A stretch of 64,000 bases of DNA from Lewinellaceae bacterium (GTDB lineage Bacteria > Bacteroidota > Bacteroidia > Chitinophagales > Saprospiraceae). Shown here in pieces: positions 36,387 to 46,200 of the stretch; within the stretch, counting starts at the first letter, position 1, and the number at the start of each line of letters is the position of its first letter. The position numbers and the translations under genes are program-made. The notes under the pieces were generated by a model. The model was not told where the DNA came from and made no database searches. It saw only the letters and a program-made list of their open reading frames with translations. The DNA lies in NCBI GenBank assembly GCA_020636155.1, contig JACJYM010000003.1, positions 62,001 to 126,000 on the forward strand. Reading direction: 5' to 3'.

Positions 36387-37722
36387 TTTTTTGTGTGTTT
36401 TTGTTATATGTGCCGGTTTGGTGACCTCTGTACACTCGCAAGTGGTGATAGATGAAGTCATTGCCAAAGTTGGTAGCGAGAATATTCTTCTCAGTGACTT
36501 GGAAGGTGACTTTTCTTATCGTAAAAGCCTAGACCCAAGCATTACGGATGAAATAAAATGTGCAATTCTAAATGACATTATTTCTCAAAAAGTATTGGTT
36601 TATCAAGCCCGACTTGATAGTATTCCTGTGACTAATGAGGAAGTAGAGGCCAGATTGAATTATAGATTTGATGTGGTGCTTTCGCAAATGAATGGCGATG
36701 AATCTTTTTTTCAGGAGTACTACGGGGCGACGGTGGATGAAATGAAGGAACGATATCGAGAAGACCAGAAAGAACAAATCTTAGCTGAAAAAATGCAAAA
36801 CAACATCTTAAGCGAGGTGAAAATCACTCCGGATGAAGTGAAGCAATTTTATGCAGCCATTCCTTATGATAGTATCCCTTATCTCAATGCCGAGGTAGAG
36901 CTGGGTGAGTTGGTTTTAAAACCTGAAGTGAATGCTGAGCAAAAGAAGATTGCTCATGACAAGATTACGGACATTAGAAATCGAATCATCAACGGTGGTG
37001 AAGGATTTTCCGAACTGGCGATAAAATATTCCGATGATTTCGGTTCGGGTCAGCGAGGTGGAGACCTAGGTTTTGCAAAGAGAGGAACTTTTGTGCCTGA
37101 GTTTGAGGCTGTCGCTTTTACAATGAAGGAAGGTGAGATAAGTGATATCGTAGAGACAGAATTTGGTTTTCATGTATTGCAACTCATCGAACGACGAGGG
37201 AATACTGTGCGAGTGAGACACATACTCATCAAACCTGTGATAACAGCCGAGGATGTGACTTTATGTAAGGAAAAATTAGATTCTATCCGGACACTTATTG
37301 TGAATGATTCTCTCACTTTCGAATTGGCTGTTAAGAAATTTGGATTGAAGGATATGCCTAGTTATACCAATAATGGACGTATAAAAAACCAAAAGACGGG
37401 TAATAACTTTTTTGAATCTGCGGATTTAGACCCTGATACTTATTTTGCAATAGATGAGATGGAAGTCGGTGGTATTACTTCGCCACTTGAAATAACCATG
37501 CCTGGCAATGAAAAGTATTTTAGAATAGTGAAATTATTGTCACTTAATAAACCACACAAGGCCAATCTTGAGCAAGATTATGACAAGATTACCATGGCCG
37601 CGAAAGAAAATAAAAAGCAAGAATACTACATGGACTGGATCAAGGATAAAATAAAATCAACCTATATTGAGGTAGATGATCGGTTTAAGAACTGTAGTGA
37701 AATCCAGTCATTGGTAGAATAG
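36355..37722 (+). CDS. SurA-like periplasmic peptidyl-prolyl isomerase
   Basis: A 455-aa secreted protein with a signal ending SVHSQ, then the SurA N-terminal pattern DEVIAKVGSENILLSDLE, a helical region, and a parvulin domain around residues 175-280 (EVELGELVLKPE, GGDLGFAKRGTFVPEFE, ETEFGFHVLQL). A second, shorter parvulin-like segment starts at RVRHILIKP. It should bind unfolded outer-membrane proteins in the periplasm. It overlaps the previous gene by 32 nt and is the third gene in the unit. Confidence 0.9.
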   Translation: MLTKSKYIAINFLCVFVICAGLVTSVHSQVVIDEVIAKVGSENILLSDLEGDFSYRKSLDPSITDEIKCAILNDIISQKVLVYQARLDSIPVTNEEVEARLNYRFDVVLSQMNGDESFFQEYYGATVDEMKERYREDQKEQILAEKMQNNILSEVKITPDEVKQFYAAIPYDSIPYLNAEVELGELVLKPEVNAEQKKIAHDKITDIRNRIINGGEGFSELAIKYSDDFGSGQRGGDLGFAKRGTFVPEFEAVAFTMKEGEISDIVETEFGFHVLQLIERRGNTVRVRHILIKPVITAEDVTLCKEKLDSIRTLIVNDSLTFELAVKKFGLKDMPSYTNNGRIKNQKTGNNFFESADLDPDTYFAIDEMEVGGITSPLEITMPGNEKYFRIVKLLSLNKPHKANLEQDYDKITMAAKENKKQEYYMDWIKDKIKSTYIEVDDRFKNCSEIQSLVE

Positions 37723-37984
37723 CGATATCGTTTCTGTTTCAAATCTAGATTGAAATAAATTAATAATATTGGCTTTTAAGACTTAAGAATCTTAGCTTAT
37801 TAGCGATATTAAATATTGAATAACATCGGAAATTGTTTTTCAATGACTTGTCTTGTTTACCCATTTTCAATTCTTTAAATATAATTATATCCATATTTGA
37901 TTTGACAACAATAGTGCAATTCATTAAATATATTTTTAAAATAAAGTGTATTGAAGTATATTTGTAACTACAATACCTTTTAAA
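37723..37984 (+). promoter_or_regulatory. Intergenic region with the promoter of the M48 protease gene
   Basis: The -7 element TATATTTG (37957-37964) is an exact TAnnTTTG match, 20 nt before the ATG. No TTG is present at the expected -33 distance. The remainder is AT-rich, and the minus-strand frame across it is not convincing. Confidence 0.55.
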
Positions 37985-39670
37985 ATGCAATTTTCGGGAT
38001 ACAAATGTCGTAACCGTCAAAATTATCTATATATAAAAGTCATTGCGTTGTTAGCCCTAATATTTCATTGTATTACCTTGAAATCACAAAATCGAAGTTT
38101 TTTAACTCTGCCAATAATTCAATCTGAAAACATAAAAGAAAGTAGTTCCGAAAATTTAAACTTGACTTCTGACTACAACCATATTTTAAAAATCTATAAT
38201 AAGTTGGTAAATGCAAGAGGGGATTTTCGATATAGAATTCCAGACTTATACCTCAAAGACATGGAAGGTTATGTTGCATTTATTGATTATAATACCAATG
38301 ATATTATATTTGAAAAAAAAGCTTACGATACTTGCCTAAAGTACGGAGATTCAGCCCTCGCTTTTTTACTTGCTCACGAACTTACACACTACTACGAAAA
38401 ACATGCTTGGAAAGCCAGTTTTGCCAAGAAAAATTCAGACCTTAAAATCGGAGAAAAACTATTCTATTTTGACGACCAATTGATTAATGAAACAGAGGCG
38501 GATTATTTAGGTGCATTTTTGTGCTTTACCGCAGGATTTGGCATTTTTGATGATGGCTATAATTTGATTAGTGACTTATATCAAGCATACGAACTTCCTG
38601 ATTCCTTATATGGATATCCAAGCAAAAATGAAAGAAAGGAATTGCTCAAAAGAAGTGCCGCAATGGTGAAGTCATTGGCAGTTGTATTTGATTTTGCTAA
38701 TTACCTTTCCGTTACTGGTGACTTTGAAGAATCTTATCTGTGTTATCGCAATATATTGAACTATTATCAGAGTCGTGAGCTATATAATAACCTAGGAGTG
38801 ACGGCGGTTTCGTCGGCAATGTCCTATTTCTCACCTACAGAGCTGCAATTTAAATATGTCAATGAATTGGATGTCAAATACAATGGTGCAAAATCAGTCT
38901 CAATGAGAAATAAATTGTTGGAGCAGGCCATTGCTCAATTCAACGCAGCAATAAACTTAGATCCGGATTATGCCCCTGCTTACTTGAACAAAGCAAATGC
39001 CTATGCTTTGCTAAATGAATATAAAAAAAGCACATTTTACCTAAATGAAGAAGCACTGCCAATCGCATTGAAAAATAAGGATAAGTTCCAAAAAACAGTT
39101 TTAGATATTTCCATATTACAAGGAATCATTGATGCAAAAGAAGGGAGAATAGATGAAGCAAGAAACGCATTTCAAAAAGCAGCTGAGCTAGGTAGTGAAT
39201 TGGGAAAGGAAAATTTAACTTATCTAAATAATCCTGAATTATTTCAAAATGCAATTTCAATCAAGAATAACCCATCCTATATGAAGGAAAAAGTCAATGG
39301 AATGAGTCTTGAGAAGTTTTACGAAGAATTGATAGTTGATGAGGACAATATGGTGGAATTAAATGAGGATTTTACAATCTTTCAAGATAATTCCCATCCA
39401 GATTTGTATCAAATTTTGCTTTTACATCAAAAATCAAAAAAGAAATATAAGGCTTTCTTAATAACACCTGAAAATTACACTGGCAAAACCAATCTTGGCC
39501 TAAAGGTAGGAGATGACGCAGAAAAATTAAAGATGCTTTATGGCAATCCAGCTAACATTGTAGATACGACCCTTGGGCAATACTGGAATTACGGTAATTT
39601 TTTGGTAATAATTGAAAGAAATTTAATAAAACAATGGATATATTATGAAACACAGATTTTATCCTTTTAA
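37985..39670 (+). CDS. Secreted M48-type metalloprotease with TPRs (BepA-like layout)
   Basis: A 561-aa protein with a signal-like N-terminus (hydrophobic about 17-31, then LKSQ). The zinc site HELTH (131-135) and the downstream ExxAD motif (E169, A172, D173) match M48/gluzincin peptidases. From about residue 230 there are TPR-like helices, including AIAQFNAAINLDPDYAPAYL and ARNAFQKAAELG. The last 80 residues contain GLKVGDDAEKLKMLYG, similar to a small C-terminal domain in Bacteroidota lipoproteins. Protease plus TPR resembles BepA, which works on outer-membrane assembly, but the similarity is only in architecture. It overlaps the repeat-containing FecR-like gene by 26 nt, so they form one operon. 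Confidence 0.8.
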   Translation: MQFSGYKCRNRQNYLYIKVIALLALIFHCITLKSQNRSFLTLPIIQSENIKESSSENLNLTSDYNHILKIYNKLVNARGDFRYRIPDLYLKDMEGYVAFIDYNTNDIIFEKKAYDTCLKYGDSALAFLLAHELTHYYEKHAWKASFAKKNSDLKIGEKLFYFDDQLINETEADYLGAFLCFTAGFGIFDDGYNLISDLYQAYELPDSLYGYPSKNERKELLKRSAAMVKSLAVVFDFANYLSVTGDFEESYLCYRNILNYYQSRELYNNLGVTAVSSAMSYFSPTELQFKYVNELDVKYNGAKSVSMRNKLLEQAIAQFNAAINLDPDYAPAYLNKANAYALLNEYKKSTFYLNEEALPIALKNKDKFQKTVLDISILQGIIDAKEGRIDEARNAFQKAAELGSELGKENLTYLNNPELFQNAISIKNNPSYMKEKVNGMSLEKFYEELIVDEDNMVELNEDFTIFQDNSHPDLYQILLLHQKSKKKYKAFLITPENYTGKTNLGLKVGDDAEKLKMLYGNPANIVDTTLGQYWNYGNFLVIIERNLIKQWIYYETQILSF

Positions 39671-41009
39671 ACTTAGACTTAAAATAGAGAGCTTTTGTTT
39701 GTTGGGAATGCTTTTGGCAATTAGCATATCTGTTCATGGTCAGGCCGAAGTTCCGCTGGTGGTAGTCGATATACAAGGTGCTAAGAAGATAGAGTATTCT
39801 GATGCAAAAGGTGAAAATTCGAAGATTTCCAATGGAGCTCTCTTGAACGAAAATTGCACACTAATCTTAAAAGAACGAGAAGAAGTTATTTTACTTCAAG
39901 GTACACAATTTAAAAGTTTGAATACTCCGGGTAAGCATCTCATTTCTCCGCATTCGGGATCTGGGGGAATGTCATTAAGAAGTTTTGAGCCCATTTTTGC
40001 AGATTATTTAAAGTCTTCATATTCTTTAATATTGGATAATATTAATTTGTCAAATATTAAAGTAAAAAATCGGAATGATAGAGGAGACGCATGGAATGAA
40101 GATAAATCCATTTCAGGCTGGGGTCCTAAAGACTCAAAGAATAACGGAGGCTGGGGAGCTAAGGATTCTAAGAACAACGGTGGTTGGGGGCCTAAAGACT
40201 CAAAGAACAATGGTGGTTGGGGAGCTAAAGACTCAAAGAACAACGGTGGCTGGGGAGCTAAAGACTCAAAGAATAATGGAGGATGGGGAGTTTCCAATCA
40301 AGATAAAAAAGAAGATTGGGGATTGAAGCATCCTTTGTTGGTTTCAGGCTGGGGTGCTAAGGATTCAAAAAATAATGGAGGTTGGGGTCCAAAAGACTCA
40401 AAAAACAACGGTGGTTGGGGCCCAAAAGATTCGAAGAATAATGGAGGTTGGGGCAATGCTTCTTCAGGAGAGGAACTGATTTTGGACGAAGCTCAAATGA
40501 CATTAATACCAATTTCTCCTGGTGGTTTGTACAGTCCACATGCACATCACATTGCATGGTTAGGTGACAAGCAATATGGACGCTATATGTTTTCTATTTT
40601 TGATGAAAATGTGAATCCTGTTTTTACGACCATTGTTCAAAAAGCAGAAGTTGATTTTGATTTCGGTACATTAAAATCTAATGATGTCTATTATTGGCAA
40701 GTATTTTCAGAAGATAAGAATGCCTTTTCACCTCCTGTTAGTTTTAAGGTTACAGATGTGACCAATATTCAATCCATAAGAGATCATTACGAGAAATCCA
40801 AAATATATGGAGAGGGGAGTAATTCGCTTAAGGGTATGATGAAAGCCGTAGCTTTTGAAGAAAATCTTTTGTATCTTGATGCAAATGAAACCTATGAAAG
40901 ACTATTGTCGAAGGACAAAAACAACGATGTCTTGAGAATTATGTTTTCAGCCTATTGCATTAGAATGGGCCAAACTGCAAGAGTAGAAAAAATAATATCA
41001 AAGATTTAA
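39645..41009 (+). CDS. FecR-like envelope protein carrying GWG repeats
   Basis: A 454-aa secreted protein with the signal peptide at about 1-32 (ending VHGQ). Residues about 35-110 (VVVDIQGAKKIEYS, TLILKEREEVILLQG) have the FecR periplasmic domain pattern. A block of eight 11-residue repeats, GWG(A/P)KDSKNNG, lies at 158-267, including two degenerate copies. Then comes a beta-rich C-terminal domain (ISPGGLYSPHAHHIAW, DVYYWQVFSED, TDVTNIQSIRDH) and helices. The same layout without the repeat block is seen in the protein at 48134, so the two are likely paralogues. The 3' end faces that of a caspase gene with only 3 nt between them. Confidence 0.75.
   Translation: MKHRFYPFKLRLKIESFCLLGMLLAISISVHGQAEVPLVVVDIQGAKKIEYSDAKGENSKISNGALLNENCTLILKEREEVILLQGTQFKSLNTPGKHLISPHSGSGGMSLRSFEPIFADYLKSSYSLILDNINLSNIKVKNRNDRGDAWNEDKSISGWGPKDSKNNGGWGAKDSKNNGGWGPKDSKNNGGWGAKDSKNNGGWGAKDSKNNGGWGVSNQDKKEDWGLKHPLLVSGWGAKDSKNNGGWGPKDSKNNGGWGPKDSKNNGGWGNASSGEELILDEAQMTLIPISPGGLYSPHAHHIAWLGDKQYGRYMFSIFDENVNPVFTTIVQKAEVDFDFGTLKSNDVYYWQVFSEDKNAFSPPVSFKVTDVTNIQSIRDHYEKSKIYGEGSNSLKGMMKAVAFEENLLYLDANETYERLLSKDKNNDVLRIMFSAYCIRMGQTARVEKIISKI
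40116..40457 (+). repeat. In-frame 33-bp tandem repeats encoding GWG(A/P)KDSKNNG
   Basis: Eight near-complete 33-bp units encode GWG(A/P)KDSKNNG. Five lie at 40116-40280, a degenerate 66-bp stretch is at 40281-40346, and three more lie at 40347-40445, followed by a partial GWGN. Each block begins with the same TTTCAGGCTGGGG junction (40111 and 40342), which suggests that a segment was duplicated. The reading frame is kept throughout. The number of units probably varies among strains. Confidence 0.9.
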
Positions 41010-41012
41010 AAA

Positions 41013-43208
41013 TTATTGGGACTCAAGTATCTCAATAATTTTAGGATTGTCAAGAATTTGATTAAAGTTCGGGTCATTTAAGATTATTTCTTTGTCGTTG
41101 AGTCCATTAATAAAAGCTTGACTTAAATTTTCAATACATTCATCAATATTACCACTTGATGCATGAATGGAAGATATTAGATAATACGCATGCCCATCAG
41201 TGGGATACTGCCTTAAATATTCATGAAGTTTAGTTAAACATGAGCTATAGTCTTGTGTAAAGTAGTAAAATTCAATACTTGCTTGAAGAAAATCGAGTGA
41301 CTGGCCGTCAATTTTCTCTAGGTTTTTTAGAAAATAAGATGCATTCTTGTCATCACTAAGATTCAAATAGGTATGCATCAAATTTATATTGATATCGACA
41401 TCTGTACTGTCTATTTCATAGAATTTGTAAAAATATTTCTGTGCTAGTTCAAAATTGTTTTCACGATAGTAATAATTTCCAATTTTTTCAAGAGTAAATA
41501 AAAATGTGCTGTCAATGTGATACGCTTGAAAAAGAAGTTTTTTAGATTCATTTGAATCTCCACTGTCACGATAACTGAGTGCTAAATTCCCATAAGCCAA
41601 TATAAAGTTGCTGTCTATTTCAATTGCTTTTTTTCCACAGGCAATTGCCTTACTGTAATTTCCGTATTCATTATTATTTGCACATAAATTTGACCAAACA
41701 AGTTGCCATTTAGGTGAATACTTCAGTGTCTTTTCAAAATAATTATTAGCAATATCATATTTTCCTAATAAAAAATTAGCAAAACCTTTTTCGTTCATCG
41801 CAAATACAGCTAAAGAATCTATTGCCAAACAACTGTCCTGATATTGTATAGACTGTTGAATGATTTCAAAATCTTTTGCCTTTTCTCCTTTCAATCTCAT
41901 CAGTAAGCCTTTGAAGTAATAGTATCTTGACATTAAAGTATTAAAATAAAAATGATCCTTACCCATTAATTTAGCGGCAGATAAGAGATATTCAGGATAT
42001 CTGTCATACTTGTTTTCAAATTTCCACCGATGCATTAGTTCTTGCAAATCTGAGTTTAAGTAATCATTGATTGCTTGTTGGGCACCATCCTGTAGAGCAG
42101 CTGCAAGATTTCTTTTGTATAAATTTCTGTATTGTTTGAATTCGTCAAAAACTTGCATTTGCATATAGATTTCATAGGCCGATTTGGAGTCTTCACCTAA
42201 GAGGTCTTTATTTTTTATTGCTGTATCAAAAGCTTCTAAAAGGTTTCTCAAAATACTATCCTTTACCAAGGTGATATTTTTATGATTGATGTTGTCAAAG
42301 CTTTGGTTTTGTACCAGTAATGCCTCATATTTTTGTTTGGATTCTGAATCGACTTCAGATAATACGAATGTTCTGTCTCCAATGGACATTGGGTTTTGAT
42401 CCATAGGTTGGGCATATTTTGATACATTGTCCTCAATGTATCGCTGTAGTTCTTTAAGACTCACTTGGTTATCATTATCAGCATCCGCCAGTCCTCCCAA
42501 TCCAGCGATCAGAAAGTATGAAAACAATCCACGTCCATTTCCCCATGCCTTGCTTTCCAGAGCAAATTCATTTGGCTGACATGACATGATTTTTATTTCG
42601 TTGGCATATTGTTTTGATAAATATGAGGCGGTGGCACTGCTTCCTCCTACTTCACTTCCTGCCAGTTTGCCTGATCGACATGCATCTGTGATAACGATGG
42701 TTTTTGTCTTATTTTGAGTAGAAAGGGTATTGATGATCTCCTTTAAGTATGTCAAGCCTAAAGTTCCTCCGCCCATATAAACTTTGGAAGGGGAGTCCCA
42801 ACACAATAAAAAACCGGGCTGTGATAGTGTTCTACTTTCGACATCTCCATGACCTGAAAAATAGATTATAGCCTCATCTCCTTCTTTAGAATTTTCGAGC
42901 AATCCGTACAGTGCTGAAATAAAATTACCTGCGGTGGCATTTTCATTTAGTAATAGGGTAATATTTTCTTCAGCTACACTACCGGTTTTTAAGTTTTTCA
43001 TAAAATCCGCAAACTGTTGAGCATCTCGGTCAGCAAATTCTAAATCTGGTATATCCTGATTTTGATAGTCGCTGATTCCGACTATTACTGCTCGTTTAAT
43101 TCCTTGAACTTTATATTGTTCAGCTATGGGCTTCAAGCCTTTGGTGGTCTGGCAGTATGCAGTATGTATAGAAAAAAAACATAAAAAAATAAATTTGACA
43201 ATTCTCAT
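41013..43208 (-). CDS. Secreted caspase-like protein with TPRs (731 aa)
   Basis: A C14-type peptidase domain at the N-terminus and TPR repeats after it. The signal peptide ends near YCQ. The catalytic dyad is H120 (YFSGHGDVES) and C177 (TDACRSG), with RAVIVGISDYQN and DRDAQQFADF marking the fold. It lacks the acidic DDNNDEIDGLDE-type loop of the metacaspase downstream, so its cleavage preference may differ. From about residue 400 TPR helices continue to the C-terminus (CGKKAIEIDSNFILAYGNLA). It is the second of two adjacent caspase genes, separated by only 3 nt, with similar domain order. Confidence 0.88.
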   Translation of the reverse strand: MRIVKFIFLCFFSIHTAYCQTTKGLKPIAEQYKVQGIKRAVIVGISDYQNQDIPDLEFADRDAQQFADFMKNLKTGSVAEENITLLLNENATAGNFISALYGLLENSKEGDEAIIYFSGHGDVESRTLSQPGFLLCWDSPSKVYMGGGTLGLTYLKEIINTLSTQNKTKTIVITDACRSGKLAGSEVGGSSATASYLSKQYANEIKIMSCQPNEFALESKAWGNGRGLFSYFLIAGLGGLADADNDNQVSLKELQRYIEDNVSKYAQPMDQNPMSIGDRTFVLSEVDSESKQKYEALLVQNQSFDNINHKNITLVKDSILRNLLEAFDTAIKNKDLLGEDSKSAYEIYMQMQVFDEFKQYRNLYKRNLAAALQDGAQQAINDYLNSDLQELMHRWKFENKYDRYPEYLLSAAKLMGKDHFYFNTLMSRYYYFKGLLMRLKGEKAKDFEIIQQSIQYQDSCLAIDSLAVFAMNEKGFANFLLGKYDIANNYFEKTLKYSPKWQLVWSNLCANNNEYGNYSKAIACGKKAIEIDSNFILAYGNLALSYRDSGDSNESKKLLFQAYHIDSTFLFTLEKIGNYYYRENNFELAQKYFYKFYEIDSTDVDININLMHTYLNLSDDKNASYFLKNLEKIDGQSLDFLQASIEFYYFTQDYSSCLTKLHEYLRQYPTDGHAYYLISSIHASSGNIDECIENLSQAFINGLNDKEIILNDPNFNQILDNPKIIEILESQ

Positions 43209-43211
43209 AGT

Positions 43212-46200
43212 TTAGTTTTCTATAATATGAGTTGGCAATAAGGATAAAATTTTTTGAAAGTTTTCGTTGTTTTTAAAGGATTCGAAAATCGGATCATTAT
43301 GCAATACCCATGCATAATTAAATCCCTGTGTAAGGGCATCATTTAAACTGTCAAAGGCCGCTTTAGGATTGTCATTAAGGGCGAAAATTCTAGCTTGAGT
43401 GTATTTTACTTCGTAGGAAGGAATCGTATTGCTATCATTTAATTCATTCAACAGCAGCAGGCAGGTATTATAATTTTTAAGAAAATATTCATTGAGAGTT
43501 TCTGCCATCATAAAATCAAAGTCTGGAAATAATTCGATGGATTTACAATGTTCAATTTTTGTTTTTGCCAAATTATTATCACCGGCTTCACAAAGATATT
43601 CTGAATAAGTTTTTAATAAATCCAAATCCAATTGACCTTTCGAATCCAGTGCATATAACTGCTCTAGGATATTTTCATAATCGTCAAACCTTTCGGAAAT
43701 GTCTATAAACTTGTATTTTGAAGATGCATTGTTAGGATTAAGTACGACGGCTTTTTGATAGGTTAATTTTGCTTTTTCGTATTCGCCTTTATAACTGTAA
43801 AGATCACCCATCCTGTGAAATATTTCTGCTTGGAATTCGGCTGGATAACTTGTGAGATGAGCTATTTGATCAAAATATTCTAACGCCAACGTGGCTGGTC
43901 TAGATATTTTAAGTTCTTGATAGATGATTTCATTCGTCCCAGGTACTATCAGCTCAGCCGTAGAAATATCATTGGACGATAATTGAGAAAATTGAAAATC
44001 AGAATAACTGTCGTCTGTCATGGCCATATTGTAGAGGAGAATGCCATTATAATATCGGTAGAGATCGGCATTGTCCTTCTGAGATATGCGTTGGTCATAG
44101 AAGTATTTGAGCTGATATTTTGACTGCATTGAATCTATTTTTTCAAGAGATGTCCATGTCAATTCTTCATCTCTAAATCTGGATATAGAGGAATACAATT
44201 CTGCCAGTTTGAAATATGCCACTTTTTGACCGATATCACATTGTTGTTTGTATATCTCAATAGCATTATCATAACGTTTTGTACGGGTATAAACTTCTGC
44301 TAAATAATAGGGTAACTCATTATATTGAAAATAAGATTGAATGTAATTGTCATATACCTTACATTCTAGATATTCTTGATGCTTTTGAAGCTCATTTGCA
44401 TAATTTATGAATGCTTCATAATCCAGATAATTCTCTTCAGCAAGATTGAAAAAATACTCTGCTTCAGTAAACTTATTATCATTGAAGTAGCAAACAGCGA
44501 GGTATTTATAAATAATGGGGTCATTAGGATTGTTTTTCAATGCAGAACGAAAATTATTTATGGCTGGCTTAAGTTTTCCTACATCCATATATTGTTTCCC
44601 TAAGCAGAAATAGGCGAATACATCGTTTTTCCCAAACGCTGTGGTATCATACTCGCAGTAATAATCCTGCACCGACATAGTGGGTAGAATAGCAAAATCT
44701 GAATCTGGGACTCCATCGGCGTCCTTATCAAATATCAGAAATCCCACTTTTCTCTTTTCACTTTCATTATAATAGTAGTTTGAAAGCTCGTATTTAAGTT
44801 CATGTGAATAGATTTTCGCCAATTCTTCAAAAGGGAGGTAGTGATTCAGGTTTAATCTTGAGGCTTTTAAAAAATTTTCTTCAGCTATTAAATAATTATT
44901 TTTTAAAGTTAAGTTTCGACCTAGATTAATGTAAGACATAAACAATTCAGGATTCAATTCTATGGCTTTTCTTGCAAATCGGATTCCTAAAGTATCATTT
45001 TTTTGGTGATAATAATATGAAGAGAGATTGGAATAGGGTAGAGGCCAGGAAGGAGCCAGGGCAATTGCTCGTTCATAGTATTTATTACTTGTGCCATCCT
45101 TTAAGTAGTTGTGGATAACTCCCAGTTCATTAATAACATAAGCAGCTAAACTATCTAACTTGTAAGCCTTATTTTGTTCTAGTAGTGCTTCATTTGCAAG
45201 GCTATCAGGATTGGAGGAGATTACCATATTTAACCTGTCATTTAAACCTTTAAAATAATGTTTTTTAACTCTGAGAATATGATGTAAATTAGAGGAGGAA
45301 TCAGCTAGAATCAAAGCGATTTCAAGTAGATTGATATACTTTTGGAATTCATTGTTTTTGACATTATAGTATTGTCTTCTTTCCAATTCTTCTTTATCTC
45401 CACTCAGATAGGCATTGACGGCTTTCTGGACTTCATTGTGAAATGCAGTAGCCAATAAATTACTGTACTTTGTCTTTCTTTCAAGGTTAGTATCTCCTAA
45501 TCTGTATATGGTGTCGCTTACTCCGAAGAGATTTTTAGAGCCATCCAATACTTGAGATTTGGTCATAATTCTCCAATCTTCAATATCGTCTAAGTCTCTC
45601 AGAGTCACTTCAGATAGTTTATGTAACAATTTCGAATCTTGTGATACAACCTCAACAAGGGCTCGTGATCCTCCAGAGGCAATGCTTGAATTATCTGTAG
45701 AATTTTGTATAATACTGTTTAACGCAGAAGTATCAGCCATTGATATTTTTGCAAAATTATTTCCTTCAACAATGGGCAACTGCTCTTCTGATTTAAAGTT
45801 CATAACATCATTTAGGACATTATTTTGAAGATAATTCTTCAGTTCTAATAGCGTAATGATGCCATCTTTGGAACCTGAATCCGCCATTCCTGTCAAGCCA
45901 TTAACAAGGTAGTACGAAAAAGCTCCTCGACCTCCTCCCCAAAGTTTATCTTCTTGTGATAATTGATCAGATTGACATGAAGCAAGCCTGATTTCATTTT
46001 TTTCAACCTTAGCAAGTTGTTCACCGACTAATTGTCTGCCTCGATTATCTGTTCCGGCCAATTTTCCGGAGTGACATGCATCGGTTATAAGAATGACCTG
46101 CACATTTTTTTCTACCGAAAGGGTGTTTGCCATAATATTTAGGTCTTCTATGCGAATGGCATTATTGAGATAGTTGCCGAAAGGGGTATCATAAGCAATT

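Noticed and set aside
37723..37810. CGATATCG palindrome after the SurA-like gene as a terminator or operator
   Set aside because: The palindrome is only 8 bp, has no T-run and no additional supporting pairing.
37760..38020. Minus-strand 86-codon frame before the M48 gene
   Set aside because: AT-rich sequence across a promoter and the start of the M48 gene, with no recognisable domain or promoter of its own.
40004..40297. Minus-strand 97-codon frame across the GWG repeats
   Set aside because: It is a shadow of the repeats. The 33-bp unit keeps the opposite frame open, and the encoded protein is only a repeated FFESLAPQPPL pattern with no start context.
40116..40457. CRISPR-like array
   Set aside because: The units are contiguous with no unique spacers, and they encode in-frame protein repeats in a secreted protein.
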